Source: Hadesarchaea archaeon (GTDB lineage: Archaea > Hadarchaeota > Hadarchaeia > Hadarchaeales > Hadarchaeaceae). From it: 42,846 nucleotides of DNA. The position numbers were made by a program, and so were the translations under genes. The notes beneath the pieces were generated by a model that saw only the letters and a list, made by a program, of their open reading frames with translations, ran no database searches and had not been told where the DNA came from. Where the stretch lies: assembly GCA_030601675.1 (NCBI GenBank), contig JAUWBN010000008.1, forward strand, positions 1-42,846. Direction: 5' to 3'. Positions 23,433 through 31,576 of this stretch are shown here, one piece after another (the stretch's first letter is position 1; the number at the start of each line of letters is the position of its first letter).

Positions 23433-24719
23433 ATGGCGTTGTTAAAAGTCAAGCCTTCGAAGCTGGCAGGTGAGGTTAGAGCGCCACCCTCGAAGAGTTA
23501 CACTCACCGCGCGTTCATGATCGCGTTGCTGGCGCGGGGTGAAAGTAAGATCATCAACCCGCTGCTCAGCTCCGATACCGAGGCGACGATCGAAGCGGCA
23601 AAGGCGCTGGGCGCGGAGGTCACCCGAGAGGACGATCTCTGGCGAGTCCTAGGCACCGGGAGCGAGCTCAAACCTCGCGTCGACTTGATAGACGTCCGCA
23701 ACTCGGGCACGACCCTACGTTTGATGAGTGCGATAGCTGCGCTCTCACCCAAGCCCGTGCGCCTGACCGGCGATGAGTCGATTCTCAAGCGCCCGATGGG
23801 TCCCCTCATCGATGCCTTGGCGCAGCTTGGGGCGAAGGCGAGGTGCGAGGGGGCTCAAGGTAGGCCGCCCGTGGTCGTCGGGGGTGGACTGGATGGGGGG
23901 GAGGTCGAGATCACTGGCGCGCTAAGCTCACAGTTCATCTCGGCGCTGTTGCTCGCTTGTCCCCATGCTCGGGATGATGTCGAGCTTCGAGTGACCGAGG
24001 AGTTCCGCTCCAAGCCCTACGTCGAGATCACCCTAGAACTGCTCGATGGGGCGGGGGCGAAGATCAAGCGCAGCCGAGACCTCATGGAGTTTAAAATCCC
24101 GGGCGGGCAAGTTTTCAGAGCAATGGATCTTGAAATCCCCGGCGATTTTTCATCCGCCGCATTCGTGCTCGTAGCAGCTGCGCTAGCGGGGGGCGTCGTG
24201 CGCGTGAGTAATCTCGATGTTCGCAGCGCGCAGGGTGACAAGCGCATCGTCGGCCTGCTTCGGGAGTTCGGGGCTGATGTGAGGGTGAAAGGTAAGGTGG
24301 TTGAAGTTTCGGGTGCCGAGCAGCTCTCAGGCATCGAGGCCGACTGCGGCGATAACCCGGATTTGGTGCCCGCGTTGGCCGTGCTCGGCTCGCTAGCGGA
24401 TGGCAGAACCAGGCTCACGAATATCCCCCACCTTCGCTATAAAGAGACCGATCGCCTGCGCGCGCTCAGGGTTGAGTTGAATAAGCTGGGGGTGCGGGTC
24501 GAGGAGCTGTCGGGCGAACTCCGCATCAAGGGTATGGAGCGACTCAAGGGCGCGAGCCTACACTCCTACGGCGACCATCGAATGGCTATGGCCCTCGCGG
24601 TAGCTGGCTTGGTCGCGCGCGGGGAAACCATTATAGATGGGGCAGAGAGCATTAGCGTGTCCTACCCAAGTTTCGTCGGGGACATGCGGAGGCTCGGGGC
24701 GAAAATGGAGCTGGTCTGA
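23433..24719 (+). CDS. aroA: 3-phosphoshikimate 1-carboxyvinyltransferase (EPSP synthase)
   Basis: Transfers enolpyruvate from PEP to shikimate 3-phosphate. Motifs: [89 protein letters not shown] and [15 protein letters not shown]. About 428 residues. ATG at 23433 is chosen because the mature family begins at about this strand and the TATA-like box is 30 nt upstream. First gene of the plus-strand aro operon; its TGA overlaps the aroC ATG. Confidence 0.96.
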   Translation: MALLKVKPSKLAGEVRAPPSKSYTHRAFMIALLARGESKIINPLLSSDTEATIEAAKALGAEVTREDDLWRVLGTGSELKPRVDLIDVRNSGTTLRLMSAIAALSPKPVRLTGDESILKRPMGPLIDALAQLGAKARCEGAQGRPPVVVGGGLDGGEVEITGALSSQFISALLLACPHARDDVELRVTEEFRSKPYVEITLELLDGAGAKIKRSRDLMEFKIPGGQVFRAMDLEIPGDFSSAAFVLVAAALAGGVVRVSNLDVRSAQGDKRIVGLLREFGADVRVKGKVVEVSGAEQLSGIEADCGDNPDLVPALAVLGSLADGRTRLTNIPHLRYKETDRLRALRVELNKLGVRVEELSGELRIKGMERLKGASLHSYGDHRMAMALAVAGLVARGETIIDGAESISVSYPSFVGDMRRLGAKMELV

Positions 24720-25816
24720 TGGCTGGCAACACGTTTGGGGAAAAATTCAGGGTTACAACTTGGGGCGAGAGCCACGGTTCGGCAATCGGCGTGATCGTCG
24801 ATGGGGTTCCCGCGGGCATGCCGCTGAGCGAGGCTGATGTGCAACGCGAGCTCGACCGACGGCGCCCTGGGCAGTCGATCCTTACAACACCACGCAGGGA
24901 ACGTGACCGGGTCGAGATCCTATCAGGGGTTTTCCAAGGCAAGACCCTCGGCACGCCAATCTCTATGCTCGTCCGCAACATCGATGTTGATTCGAGGCCA
25001 TACGAGGCGATTAAAACTAAACTTAGACCCGGTCATGCTGACCTCGCTTACTGGCTCAAGTTCGGCCACGTCGACTACCGTGGAGGAGGGCGGGCGGCGG
25101 CACGAGAGACGGTGGGGCGGGTGGCAGCCGGAGCCATCGCGAAGAAGTTGTTGGCGGCTCACGGCATCGAGATCTTGGGCCACACCGTCGAGGCTGCGGG
25201 CGTTGCCATCGGGCGGGAGGTGAAGCCCGAGGAAATCCGCAAAAATGTCGAACGGAACCCCATGCGGTGCGCCGACCCGAAGGCGGCGGGGCGGATGAAG
25301 AAGGCTGTGCTGCAGGCGAGCGCGGAGGGCGACAGCACCGGCGGAATGGTCGAGGTCCGAGCGCTCAACGTCCAACCCGGTCTGGGCGAGCCTGTGTTCG
25401 ACAAGCTCGATGCGGAGATCGCTAATGCTCTGATGTCGGTGGGCTCGGTCAAGGCGGTCCAGATAGGAGCCGGCTGCAGGGTGGCGCAAATGAGGGGATC
25501 GGAGGCAAATGACCCGATCGTGCTGCGAAGGGGAAAAATTATGACCGAGACCAACAACGCTGGTGGAATTTTGGGCGGCATATCTACGGGCATGCCGATA
25601 GTCGCTCGGATAGCAGTCAAGCCAACTCCCTCGATAACTAAGCCGCAACGGACCGTCGACATCGCTCGAATGAAGGAAGTTGAACTCAAGCTCAAGGGAC
25701 GCTTCGACCCGAACATCTGCCCGCGCATCGTGCCCGTGGCCGAGGCGATGCTGGCGCTGGTGCTCGCGGATCACATGTTGCGTGCCGGAAAAGCCGACCC
25801 AAACCGCTTCAAGTGA
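24719..25816 (+). CDS. aroC: Chorismate synthase
   Basis: Eliminates phosphate from EPSP to give chorismate using reduced FMN. Motifs: [23 protein letters not shown]-type [81 protein letters not shown] and MKPTPSI-type VKPTPSI. 365 residues. TGATG overlap with aroA; followed after 2 nt by a GGGG-centred palindrome, then aroK. Confidence 0.97.
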   Translation: MAGNTFGEKFRVTTWGESHGSAIGVIVDGVPAGMPLSEADVQRELDRRRPGQSILTTPRRERDRVEILSGVFQGKTLGTPISMLVRNIDVDSRPYEAIKTKLRPGHADLAYWLKFGHVDYRGGGRAAARETVGRVAAGAIAKKLLAAHGIEILGHTVEAAGVAIGREVKPEEIRKNVERNPMRCADPKAAGRMKKAVLQASAEGDSTGGMVEVRALNVQPGLGEPVFDKLDAEIANALMSVGSVKAVQIGAGCRVAQMRGSEANDPIVLRRGKIMTETNNAGGILGGISTGMPIVARIAVKPTPSITKPQRTVDIARMKEVELKLKGRFDPNICPRIVPVAEAMLALVLADHMLRAGKADPNRFK

Positions 25817-25818
25817 AT

Positions 25819-25834
25819 TTTACAGGGGTGTAAA
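25819..25834 (+). promoter_or_regulatory. Palindrome TTTACA-GGGG-TGTAAA between aroC and aroK
   Basis: Perfect 6-bp inverted repeat around GGGG, starting 2 nt after the aroC stop and ending 5 nt before the aroK GTG. It fills the only gap in this operon. The GGGGTG part is at SD distance from aroK. After the palindrome both this site and the aroD-proximal one continue with a similar TCTG-containing segment. Confidence 0.75.
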
Positions 25835-25839
25835 GTCTG

Positions 25840-26715
25840 GTGAAGCATCGTGGAGCTGCTTCGGCGTGCGGCTCTGCCACCGTCGTCAACGCGATAGCTA
25901 CGGGCAAGGGCGCCGCCTTCGGGGTCGAGCTTCGAGTTCGAGCGAATTGCGAGCTAACCGATAGGCCTGGAGAAATCGTTGGGCGGGTGGACGACCCTTC
26001 TGAAAGCGCTCGGTTGATCGAAATATGTACGCGAAAGGTTCTCGAGCATTTCGAGCTTGAGCGAACCTACGGCGTGCGGGTGGGAACGAGATCAGGGGTT
26101 CCAATCGCAGTTGGTTTATCGAGTAGCTCCGCCGCCGCGAACGCCGCAGTGCTCGCCACCTTTGCGGCGTTGGGGAAAAAACCGAAGCCAAAGCTCGTGC
26201 TGAATCTAGGTATCGATGCGGCGTTTGAGGCTGGCGTCACCATCACCGGTGCATTTGACGATGCAGCGGCTTCATTTTTCGGCTACGGTGTGGTGACGGA
26301 TAACACCAAACGGCGCGTACTTCGACGGTTTAAATTAGACCCCAATCTCGCGGTGCTCATCTACGTGCCACCTACGAAGTTCCACACCTCGAGGATAAAC
26401 ATGGCCCGGATCAAGCCGCTTCGGAGGGGCGTCGAAGTCGCGCACGATCAGGCTATACGCGGGAATGTCTTCGGTGCCCTGACGCTGAATGGGCTACTTT
26501 ACTCGGGCGCGCTCGGTTACGACCCAACGATAGCGCTAGATGCCTTGGCTGCGGGTGCGCTCGCGGCTGGCCTCACGGGCACGGGTCCAGCGGTGGTAGC
26601 AATAGCTAAGCCTGGTAAGGTCGAGGGCATAAAGAGAGTTTGGCGGGGGAGGCCCGGGAGAATAATCGTCACCAAGCCGGCCATCAAGAGCGCACGAATC
26701 GAGGGGAGCCGATGA
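25840..26715 (+). CDS. aroK: Shikimate kinase, archaeal GHMP type
   Basis: Phosphorylates shikimate at position 3. This is the archaeal GHMP-superfamily enzyme, unrelated to bacterial AroK. Seen: early GAASACGSATVVNAIATGKGAAFG (in part), the GHMP phosphate loop GVPIAVGLSSSSAAANA, DAAFEAGVTITGAFDDA and the C-terminal GLTGTGPAVVAIA. 291 residues. GTG at 25840. Its position between aroC and the chorismate mutase fusion makes shikimate, not homoserine or pantoate, the expected substrate. ATGA overlap with the next gene. Confidence 0.92.
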   Translation: MKHRGAASACGSATVVNAIATGKGAAFGVELRVRANCELTDRPGEIVGRVDDPSESARLIEICTRKVLEHFELERTYGVRVGTRSGVPIAVGLSSSSAAANAAVLATFAALGKKPKPKLVLNLGIDAAFEAGVTITGAFDDAAASFFGYGVVTDNTKRRVLRRFKLDPNLAVLIYVPPTKFHTSRINMARIKPLRRGVEVAHDQAIRGNVFGALTLNGLLYSGALGYDPTIALDALAAGALAAGLTGTGPAVVAIAKPGKVEGIKRVWRGRPGRIIVTKPAIKSARIEGSR

Positions 26716-27500
26716 GCGAGAAAAGGCTACAGGTGTTCAGACGGGAGATAGATAAAATTGACGAGCAGGTTGTGGCCTTGCTCGGGCAGCGGCTGAAGCT
26801 CGCCGACGACCTCGTGGTACTTAAACGGAAGCTCAAGCTAGGAATCCGAGACGAGGCCAGGGAACGGGCGGTCGTCAACCGCGCTCGAAAACGGGCGAAG
26901 AGTGCGGGATTGGACCCAGCGTTTATCGAGAGCATGATGCGGTTGGTAATCGCACACATGGCCGGGGCGGAGCGCGAGCGCGTGGGTGGCGCCAAGATGT
27001 GGGCGAAGGTTCAGGGTACGTTCGAGGATTTCCCGGCTCAGCTCAGCGTCGCGCGGACGTTGTTCAAGTATGGGCTCCGCGTGCGGGAGGATGGGGGGAT
27101 AGCATGTGGCGATATCCGGATTCCCGCAGTCCAGATAGCGCGAGAGGCCGGTGTCGATCGGCGCGTGGTCGATGCCACCGCCCGGACGATTTTGAAAAAT
27201 AAGGAGCTGCGCGGGATATTCGAAAACCTCGAGCCCATAGCGTACCTGAAGGGCGTGGCACAGCAGCTCGGACTGGGGGTGATCGAGATCTTGCCGAAGG
27301 ACGCGGCCAAACCCGGCATCATAAGTGAGGTCACGGGTGCCATCTCGCGCTTCGGGATAAGCATCCGTCAGGCGGTTGCGGACGACCCCCACTTCGTCGT
27401 ACAACCGAAGCTCACCCTGATCACCGACGAGCCCGTTCGGGGGAAGGTCATCGAGGCGTTGAGGAAGCTCCCGAGCGTGCAGAGCGTTATCGTTTATTAA
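26712..27500 (+). CDS. Chorismate mutase (AroQ type) fused to an ACT-domain regulator
   Basis: 263 residues. Residues 1-95 form an AroQ chorismate mutase: RREIDKIDEQVVALLGQRLKLADDL (in part), VLKRKLKLGIRDEARE and the third helix IESMMRLVIAHM. From about residue 96 (KMWAKVQGTFEDFPAQLSVA, in part) it matches the archaeal COG2150-type regulator: a region with GIACGDIRIPAVQIAREAGVDRRVVDAT (in part) like a helix-turn-helix, then a C-terminal ACT domain (AAKPGIISEVTGAISRFGISIRQA, in part). The ATG overlaps the aroK stop as ATGA. It probably makes prephenate for pheA/tyrA, with amino-acid feedback through the ACT domain; a DNA-binding role is speculative. Confidence 0.88.
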   Translation: MSEKRLQVFRREIDKIDEQVVALLGQRLKLADDLVVLKRKLKLGIRDEARERAVVNRARKRAKSAGLDPAFIESMMRLVIAHMAGAERERVGGAKMWAKVQGTFEDFPAQLSVARTLFKYGLRVREDGGIACGDIRIPAVQIAREAGVDRRVVDATARTILKNKELRGIFENLEPIAYLKGVAQQLGLGVIEILPKDAAKPGIISEVTGAISRFGISIRQAVADDPHFVVQPKLTLITDEPVRGKVIEALRKLPSVQSVIVY

Positions 27501-27513
27501 ATAGTCCTATAAC

Positions 27514-27804
27514 TCAAAACCTGACGAGCTGCGCATGGGACACGTTTTGAATCCTAAGGACATTTGCACGCTCGATGATGCCGGCCTTGATCGCGTGCCC
27601 AACGATCGAGCCCACGAGGTTTGCTATCGTTGCCTCGCGCAGCGCGGCTATGCACTCCTCGACGTTAGCCTCGACGCCTCGATAAAATGATTCCTTGATC
27701 TCGAGCCTCAGCTTCCCTTGCTTAAATTTCTTTCCGAGCAGCTCTGGGTCGCAGACGATGACGAGCACCTCGCCCTGCGTTCGGATCACCCGGAGAAAAG
27801 GCAA
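27514..27804 (-). CDS. DUF424 family protein
   Basis: 96 residues, matching the small archaeal DUF424 family by VLVIVCDPELLGKKFKQG, FYRGVEANVEECIAALREATIANLVGSIVG (in part) and RIQNVSHAQLVRF. The function is not established. TTG at 27804. It follows aIF2-beta by 3 bp, a neighbourhood that suggests a translation-linked role, though this is inference only. Converges with the chorismate mutase fusion 13 bp away. Confidence 0.8.
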   Translation of the reverse strand: MPFLRVIRTQGEVLVIVCDPELLGKKFKQGKLRLEIKESFYRGVEANVEECIAALREATIANLVGSIVGHAIKAGIIERANVLRIQNVSHAQLVRF

Positions 27805-27807
27805 GGG

Positions 27808-28218
27808 CTAAACGCTCCTCATCGATGCCTTAGCGCCACACGCCTCGCACTGGAGCATGTAGATCCGCCCGCGCCGCTCGAGCCGCGTGTCGGGCTTCCC
27901 GCACTCATGACAGAGCACGAACTCTTCAGCGTAACGTCGAACGCGATTGTTCACGGCGGTATTTGAAAATTTCCCTTGGAAGACGGCTTGGGTTCCCTCG
28001 AGGTTGCCGGCCACCCCAAGCTCTCGGAGGAGGTATTTTATGAGGTGTTCGGGCTCGCGGTTGAGGGCGCTCGCGATGCCCCCGAAGTTCCGGAGGATTG
28101 TGCGGTTCCCAACGATCGACACCTCCGCCTCGGGGATCTGATAGCGGGAGCTCTCGAACACGGCCTTGGGGATTTGCTTGAGGGCGTGGTCGAGCAGTTT
28201 TTCGTAGTTTTCGCTCAT
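27808..28218 (-). CDS. eif2b: Translation initiation factor aIF2 subunit beta
   Basis: Part of the heterotrimeric aIF2 that brings initiator tRNA to the small subunit. 136 residues: central alpha/beta domain with NRTILRNFGGIASALNREPEHL (in part), LRELGVAGNLEG and VNNRVRRYAEEFV; C-terminal zinc ribbon CHECGKPDT...CEACGAKASM. ATGA overlap with the upstream RPA-like gene. Confidence 0.95.
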   Translation of the reverse strand: MSENYEKLLDHALKQIPKAVFESSRYQIPEAEVSIVGNRTILRNFGGIASALNREPEHLIKYLLRELGVAGNLEGTQAVFQGKFSNTAVNNRVRRYAEEFVLCHECGKPDTRLERRGRIYMLQCEACGAKASMRSV

Positions 28219-28961
28219 CCCAATCGCCTGAACCTGCCAACACGGGGCTCGAATATTTCACCGTCCACGATCAGCACGCGGAGAGCATCTTCAATCTCGG
28301 CATGGCTGAGGTCAAGCTCCGCCGCTATGTCCGGGGGTGCTACTCCCTCTCCCTTATCGAGTTTCTCGATCGCGAGGATCGCCCGCTTTTTAATTTCGTC
28401 GGGCACCTGTGGCAACGGGGGTGCCTCCACCTCCTCTATGGTTTCAACGGTTGGTCCCGCCTCTTGGGTCGCCGGGGGGAGCTCTATCTGCAGCTGCCGT
28501 GGCTCAAGCTTTGCCTCTCGCTTCGGCTGCGGTCGTACTCCCTGCGCTAGGGCCAGCCTCCGCGCGCGCAGGATCTCGAGTTCTCGCACGAGTTCCCAGT
28601 TAGGATCTTCGATGCGAAGGATGAACTCGGGCACGAGGTAGATCTCCCCCTCAAACTCCCGCACGCGCCCCGCGACATCGATGAGCTCCCCAACCTTGAA
28701 GCCCGCGAACTCTGGCACACCCTCCCGCCAAGCTCGCAAGCTTATGGTTTCGCTCCCATCGTCGAGGCGGAGCGTGGCGTAACCTTGGTCATCTCTCACA
28801 AATTTATTCACAATCGTTCCCAGCACCCGAGCGCGGGAGATGTGTTGGCCCCAAGGGGTAAGCAAGTAGCTGGGCCCGGTACCCTCAGGCGGGCGGACAT
28901 ATTGACCCCGCACTAGGTCCTCAATTTTGAGCTTATACGCAGTTGAGTGCATGTTTCCCAT
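28215..28961 (-). CDS. RPA32-like single-stranded DNA-binding protein (OB fold + winged helix)
   Basis: About 248 residues. The N-terminal OB-fold spans roughly residues 25-115 (RARVLGTIVNKFVRD, ATLRLDDGSETISLRAW, KVGELIDVAGRVREFEGEIYLVPEFI in parts), as in RPA2/RPA32 proteins. A proline-rich acidic linker follows, then a C-terminal winged helix (DEIKKRAILAIEKLDKGEGV in part, PPDIAAELDLSHAEIEDALRVL in part). It probably binds single-stranded DNA in replication or repair. ATG at 28961 or 28952; the longer open frame upstream would overlap divergent cgi121. Followed by aIF2-beta with 4-bp overlap. Confidence 0.78.
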   Translation of the reverse strand: MGNMHSTAYKLKIEDLVRGQYVRPPEGTGPSYLLTPWGQHISRARVLGTIVNKFVRDDQGYATLRLDDGSETISLRAWREGVPEFAGFKVGELIDVAGRVREFEGEIYLVPEFILRIEDPNWELVRELEILRARRLALAQGVRPQPKREAKLEPRQLQIELPPATQEAGPTVETIEEVEAPPLPQVPDEIKKRAILAIEKLDKGEGVAPPDIAAELDLSHAEIEDALRVLIVDGEIFEPRVGRFRRLG

Positions 28962-29006
28962 AGATATTTCAGGCGAATCCTTAAAGAGCCTTCCGTGGTG
29001 CAGGCC

Positions 29007-29552
29007 ATGTTCGATCTGAGAGGCGTATTCGGTAAGCGTGCCGTGGGCGTGGCCGGGGGAAGAGCTAGCGTGGGTGATGTTGACGAATTCGTGAGGAAGC
29101 TTGCTGAGGTAGACAAAGAAAATCAGACCACCAGCCAAGCGTTCGACGCTTCGAGCATAGCTGGCAAAGAGCACTTAGTACACGCAGCTCGCCTTGCCCT
29201 TATCGCTCATGCCGCGAAAAGGGGCTTCGCTAGCTCGCTGAATATCGAAGCCATCTGTTGGGTGGCCGCGGAGCGACAGATCGCGCGCGCGTTTGAGAAG
29301 GTCGGCGTACAGAAGGGTAGCAGAGACTTGGCAATTCTAGCTTTGGGGGATTCGCGTGCACGGGTAAAGCGGACGTTGATCAACATTTGCCGCGAGTTAG
29401 ACATCGAGCGGAACGATGGTGTGCTCGAGCTGACGCGCGAGAAGGTTCCAAAACTGTGTAAGGTTTTCTCGATATCAAAAGATGAACTGAAAATTGCACC
29501 CATCCAAAAACTCGTGCTCGAGCGGGTAGCACTCTTAGCCCTAGGGAGATAG
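29007..29552 (+). CDS. cgi121: KEOPS complex subunit Cgi121
   Basis: Small KEOPS subunit that binds tRNA 3' ends and helps place t6A at position 37. Recognised by the early GKRAVGVAGGRASVGDVDEFV (in part), the central HAARLALIAHAAKRGFASSLNIEAI (in part) and ICWVAAERQIARAFEKVGV. About 181 residues. ATG at 29007 is chosen because family members start at this strand and upstream codons would overlap the divergent RPA-like promoter; no strong SD is seen. No other KEOPS genes are in the window. Confidence 0.85.
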   Translation: MFDLRGVFGKRAVGVAGGRASVGDVDEFVRKLAEVDKENQTTSQAFDASSIAGKEHLVHAARLALIAHAAKRGFASSLNIEAICWVAAERQIARAFEKVGVQKGSRDLAILALGDSRARVKRTLINICRELDIERNDGVLELTREKVPKLCKVFSISKDELKIAPIQKLVLERVALLALGR

Positions 29553-29555
29553 GCC

Positions 29556-29843
29556 TTACTTGAGGAGCCCTTCGAACCCCTCATCCCTGGCCACCGTCGT
29601 AACTTTTGCACATGTGGGCATGATCGGCTTCTCCGAGGTCACGAGCTTGCCCTCGTCACCGATTGACACGTATTTGGCCTTCAGGGGCTCCTTCGCCTCG
29701 ACCGCGATGCAGAGGAGCTCGGCTTCGGTCCCAGCGTAGGTGTAGTAGTAGTGCTTACCCTGGAAGTTGTGGTAGAACAGCCACCCCTGACCGCGCGCGA
29801 TGTTCGCCACGTCCTCGAGGTCCTTACACCATATTATCTTCAT
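29556..29843 (-). CDS. Conserved-looking hypothetical protein, 95 residues
   Basis: An alpha/beta-looking soluble protein (KIIWCKDLEDVANIARGQGW, in part; HNFQGKHYYYTYAGTEAELLCIAV in part) with an aromatic-rich central strand and no catalytic motif that I recognise. Its ATG overlaps the stop of the PhoU/TrkA-C gene as ATGA, so it belongs to the MgtE-like transport operon and may be an accessory or regulatory subunit. That role is inferred from position only. Confidence 0.65.
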   Translation of the reverse strand: MKIIWCKDLEDVANIARGQGWLFYHNFQGKHYYYTYAGTEAELLCIAVEAKEPLKAKYVSIGDEGKLVTSEKPIMPTCAKVTTVARDEGFEGLLK

Positions 29844-31009
29844 CTCTTCCCCCCCGCGGCTGCCTTCTTCACCTTTTGGACACCGCGCTTAGAACCTCGC
29901 ACGATTAACGAATCGCCAGCACGAATTCGGACGCGCTTGCTCGGATCGAACATGTAGTGCTCGCCTCGCTTTATCATCAGCACGTATGCCCCCATATTCG
30001 TCCAGAGGTTGAGCTTTTTCAAAGATTTGCCCACAAAATCTGAATACATCGTGACATCGGCTTTTCCTATCTGTTCATCGGCCTCAGCCAGAGCTCGGGC
30101 GAACACTGGGTGGAGCTCCATCTTGCGGAGCACGATATCGGCGATCGAATCTGCGGCATCGGAAATCAGCTCCATGCATCGGATTATCTGTAGCAAGCTG
30201 TTAAGCCTCGCAACGTTCCGCTCCTTTTTCGCGGCCTTAAGGGTTGCAAGCCAGAGCTTGTAGGCGAGCTTGTCGAACTTTTCCTCGATCTCCCTGACTT
30301 CCTCGGCTATCTCGTGGGACCCGAGCAGGATTGAGGAGTAGGCCATGTCGACCATCACGCTGCTCAGGTCGCGCATCTCCGCGAGCGCATTTCGGATGAG
30401 GGGCAACTCCTTCCCAGGCATCCAAGCTTCCTTGCGCGCTCCGGCCATCTTACATAGGACTGTGATGCCATCCGGGGGCCCCTTCACGATGAGCGAATCA
30501 CCAGCGCACGCCTCGGTATCCTTGAGAGGGGGAACTATCCATGATTTTCCCCGCTTTATGGCGAAGACCCAGACGCCTATGTTCGACGGCAACCTGAGGT
30601 CGTAAAATCTTTTGCCGACGAGCATCGAATCCTTGCTTACCTCAACCCAAGCGATTTTCTCGTCGGCCATTCGGAGGGCATCGCGTATTACGGGGTGGAT
30701 TTCGATCTCCCTGCGGACCAAATCGGCGATATCACCCGTGGCGTTTGAAATGGCTTCCGCCGCGCCCGCTACCTGTAGGACGCCGGTGATTTTTCGAGCC
30801 TCGCGGACGTTTCGCGTCACCACTACGGCGATCGCCCGGATGTGGTACATAAGCCCGTCCATTCGCGTCTCGAGTTCATGCGCACGGTCCGCAAGTTCAT
30901 CGCTCTCGAAGAGCACCGCCGCGTACGCGAGATCTATCATAAGGTCCGAGACATCTTTCATCTCGGTCAGGAGCTCCCGCACGCTCCTGGGTTTAAACGA
31001 TTTCGCCAT
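29840..31009 (-). CDS. Duplicated PhoU-like/TrkA-C domain protein (COG3273-like)
   Basis: 389 residues made of two repeats of the same two-domain unit. Repeat 1: PhoU-like helices (DVSDLMIDLAYAAVLFESDE, ADLVRREIEIHPVIRDAL) then a TrkA-C/RCK-C domain (MLVGKRFYDLRLPSNIGVWV, AGDSLIVKGPPDG). Repeat 2: PhoU-like (DLSSVMVDMAYSSILLGSHE, ADIVLRKMELHPVFARAL) then TrkA-C (FVGKSLKKLNLWTNMGAYVL, AGDSLIVRGSKRG). RCK-C domains usually bind a ligand that gates transport. Located directly after the two MgtE-like permeases, so it is probably their cytoplasmic regulator. Confidence 0.85.
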   Translation of the reverse strand: MAKSFKPRSVRELLTEMKDVSDLMIDLAYAAVLFESDELADRAHELETRMDGLMYHIRAIAVVVTRNVREARKITGVLQVAGAAEAISNATGDIADLVRREIEIHPVIRDALRMADEKIAWVEVSKDSMLVGKRFYDLRLPSNIGVWVFAIKRGKSWIVPPLKDTEACAGDSLIVKGPPDGITVLCKMAGARKEAWMPGKELPLIRNALAEMRDLSSVMVDMAYSSILLGSHEIAEEVREIEEKFDKLAYKLWLATLKAAKKERNVARLNSLLQIIRCMELISDAADSIADIVLRKMELHPVFARALAEADEQIGKADVTMYSDFVGKSLKKLNLWTNMGAYVLMIKRGEHYMFDPSKRVRIRAGDSLIVRGSKRGVQKVKKAAAGGKR

Positions 31010-31013
31010 GTTC

Positions 31014-31574
31014 CTACACCCCCACTATCTTTATCGCCAACATTAAACACGTTACGCCCAGCACATCGCCGATCGCCGTTACGATGGGTATCACCACGTT
31101 GTCCGGATCCAGGCCTCCCTTGAACGAAACGAATGCCGACGCAATTGTCACGAATATCAGCGCAGCGCTCAACGTCATCCCCGCGATGAAGAATGCAAGC
31201 GCTAGGGAAAACGAACGGGCAACAGGTATCCCAGACGAGTACGCTATCGCGAAAAATAGCGCGCCGAAGAGTGAGAAGATTGCGAAGCTGATGAGCGCCG
31301 AGGCGGACACATTCCCCCGCAACACGCGCTGTCCCCTCAGCCTCGGCTCCAAGGTACCTAGGTGAAGCGCGGAGGTGAGCCTGGCCCCCAAGATGCTCCC
31401 GATATTTCCCCCCATCCCATTTATCGGCGGGATCATCATTAGGATCAGAGGCAGCTCGGCGATTTCCGCGATGCTTGAGTTTAACATGTACCCTGCGGCG
31501 AGCGCTATGAGGATGCAAGTCACGAGAATGGGGTAGCTCTCGAGTACTATCCGTTTGATACCGTAAACAGCCAT
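31014..31574 (-). CDS. MgtE-like divalent cation permease, half-size (second subunit)
   Basis: About 186 residues with five predicted TM helices; matches the MgtE integral-membrane domain by MIPPINGMGGNIGSILGARL and the C-terminal GGLDPDNVVIPIVTAIGDVLG (in part), where the acidic DPDN segment is the ion-path signature. The cytoplasmic N and CBS domains of full MgtE are absent. ATG at 31574 is chosen, 2 bp after the previous gene; the upstream extension to 31610 overlaps that gene. Probably pairs with the 31577-32140 product to form one transporter. Confidence 0.83.
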   Translation of the reverse strand: MAVYGIKRIVLESYPILVTCILIALAAGYMLNSSIAEIAELPLILMMIPPINGMGGNIGSILGARLTSALHLGTLEPRLRGQRVLRGNVSASALISFAIFSLFGALFFAIAYSSGIPVARSFSLALAFFIAGMTLSAALIFVTIASAFVSFKGGLDPDNVVIPIVTAIGDVLGVTCLMLAIKIVGV

Positions 31575-31576
31575 TT

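Noticed and set aside
24923-25774. A 283-residue frame antisense to aroC
   Set aside because: aroC has complete family motifs on the other strand, and the antisense product is Arg/His/Ser-rich with no recognisable domain.
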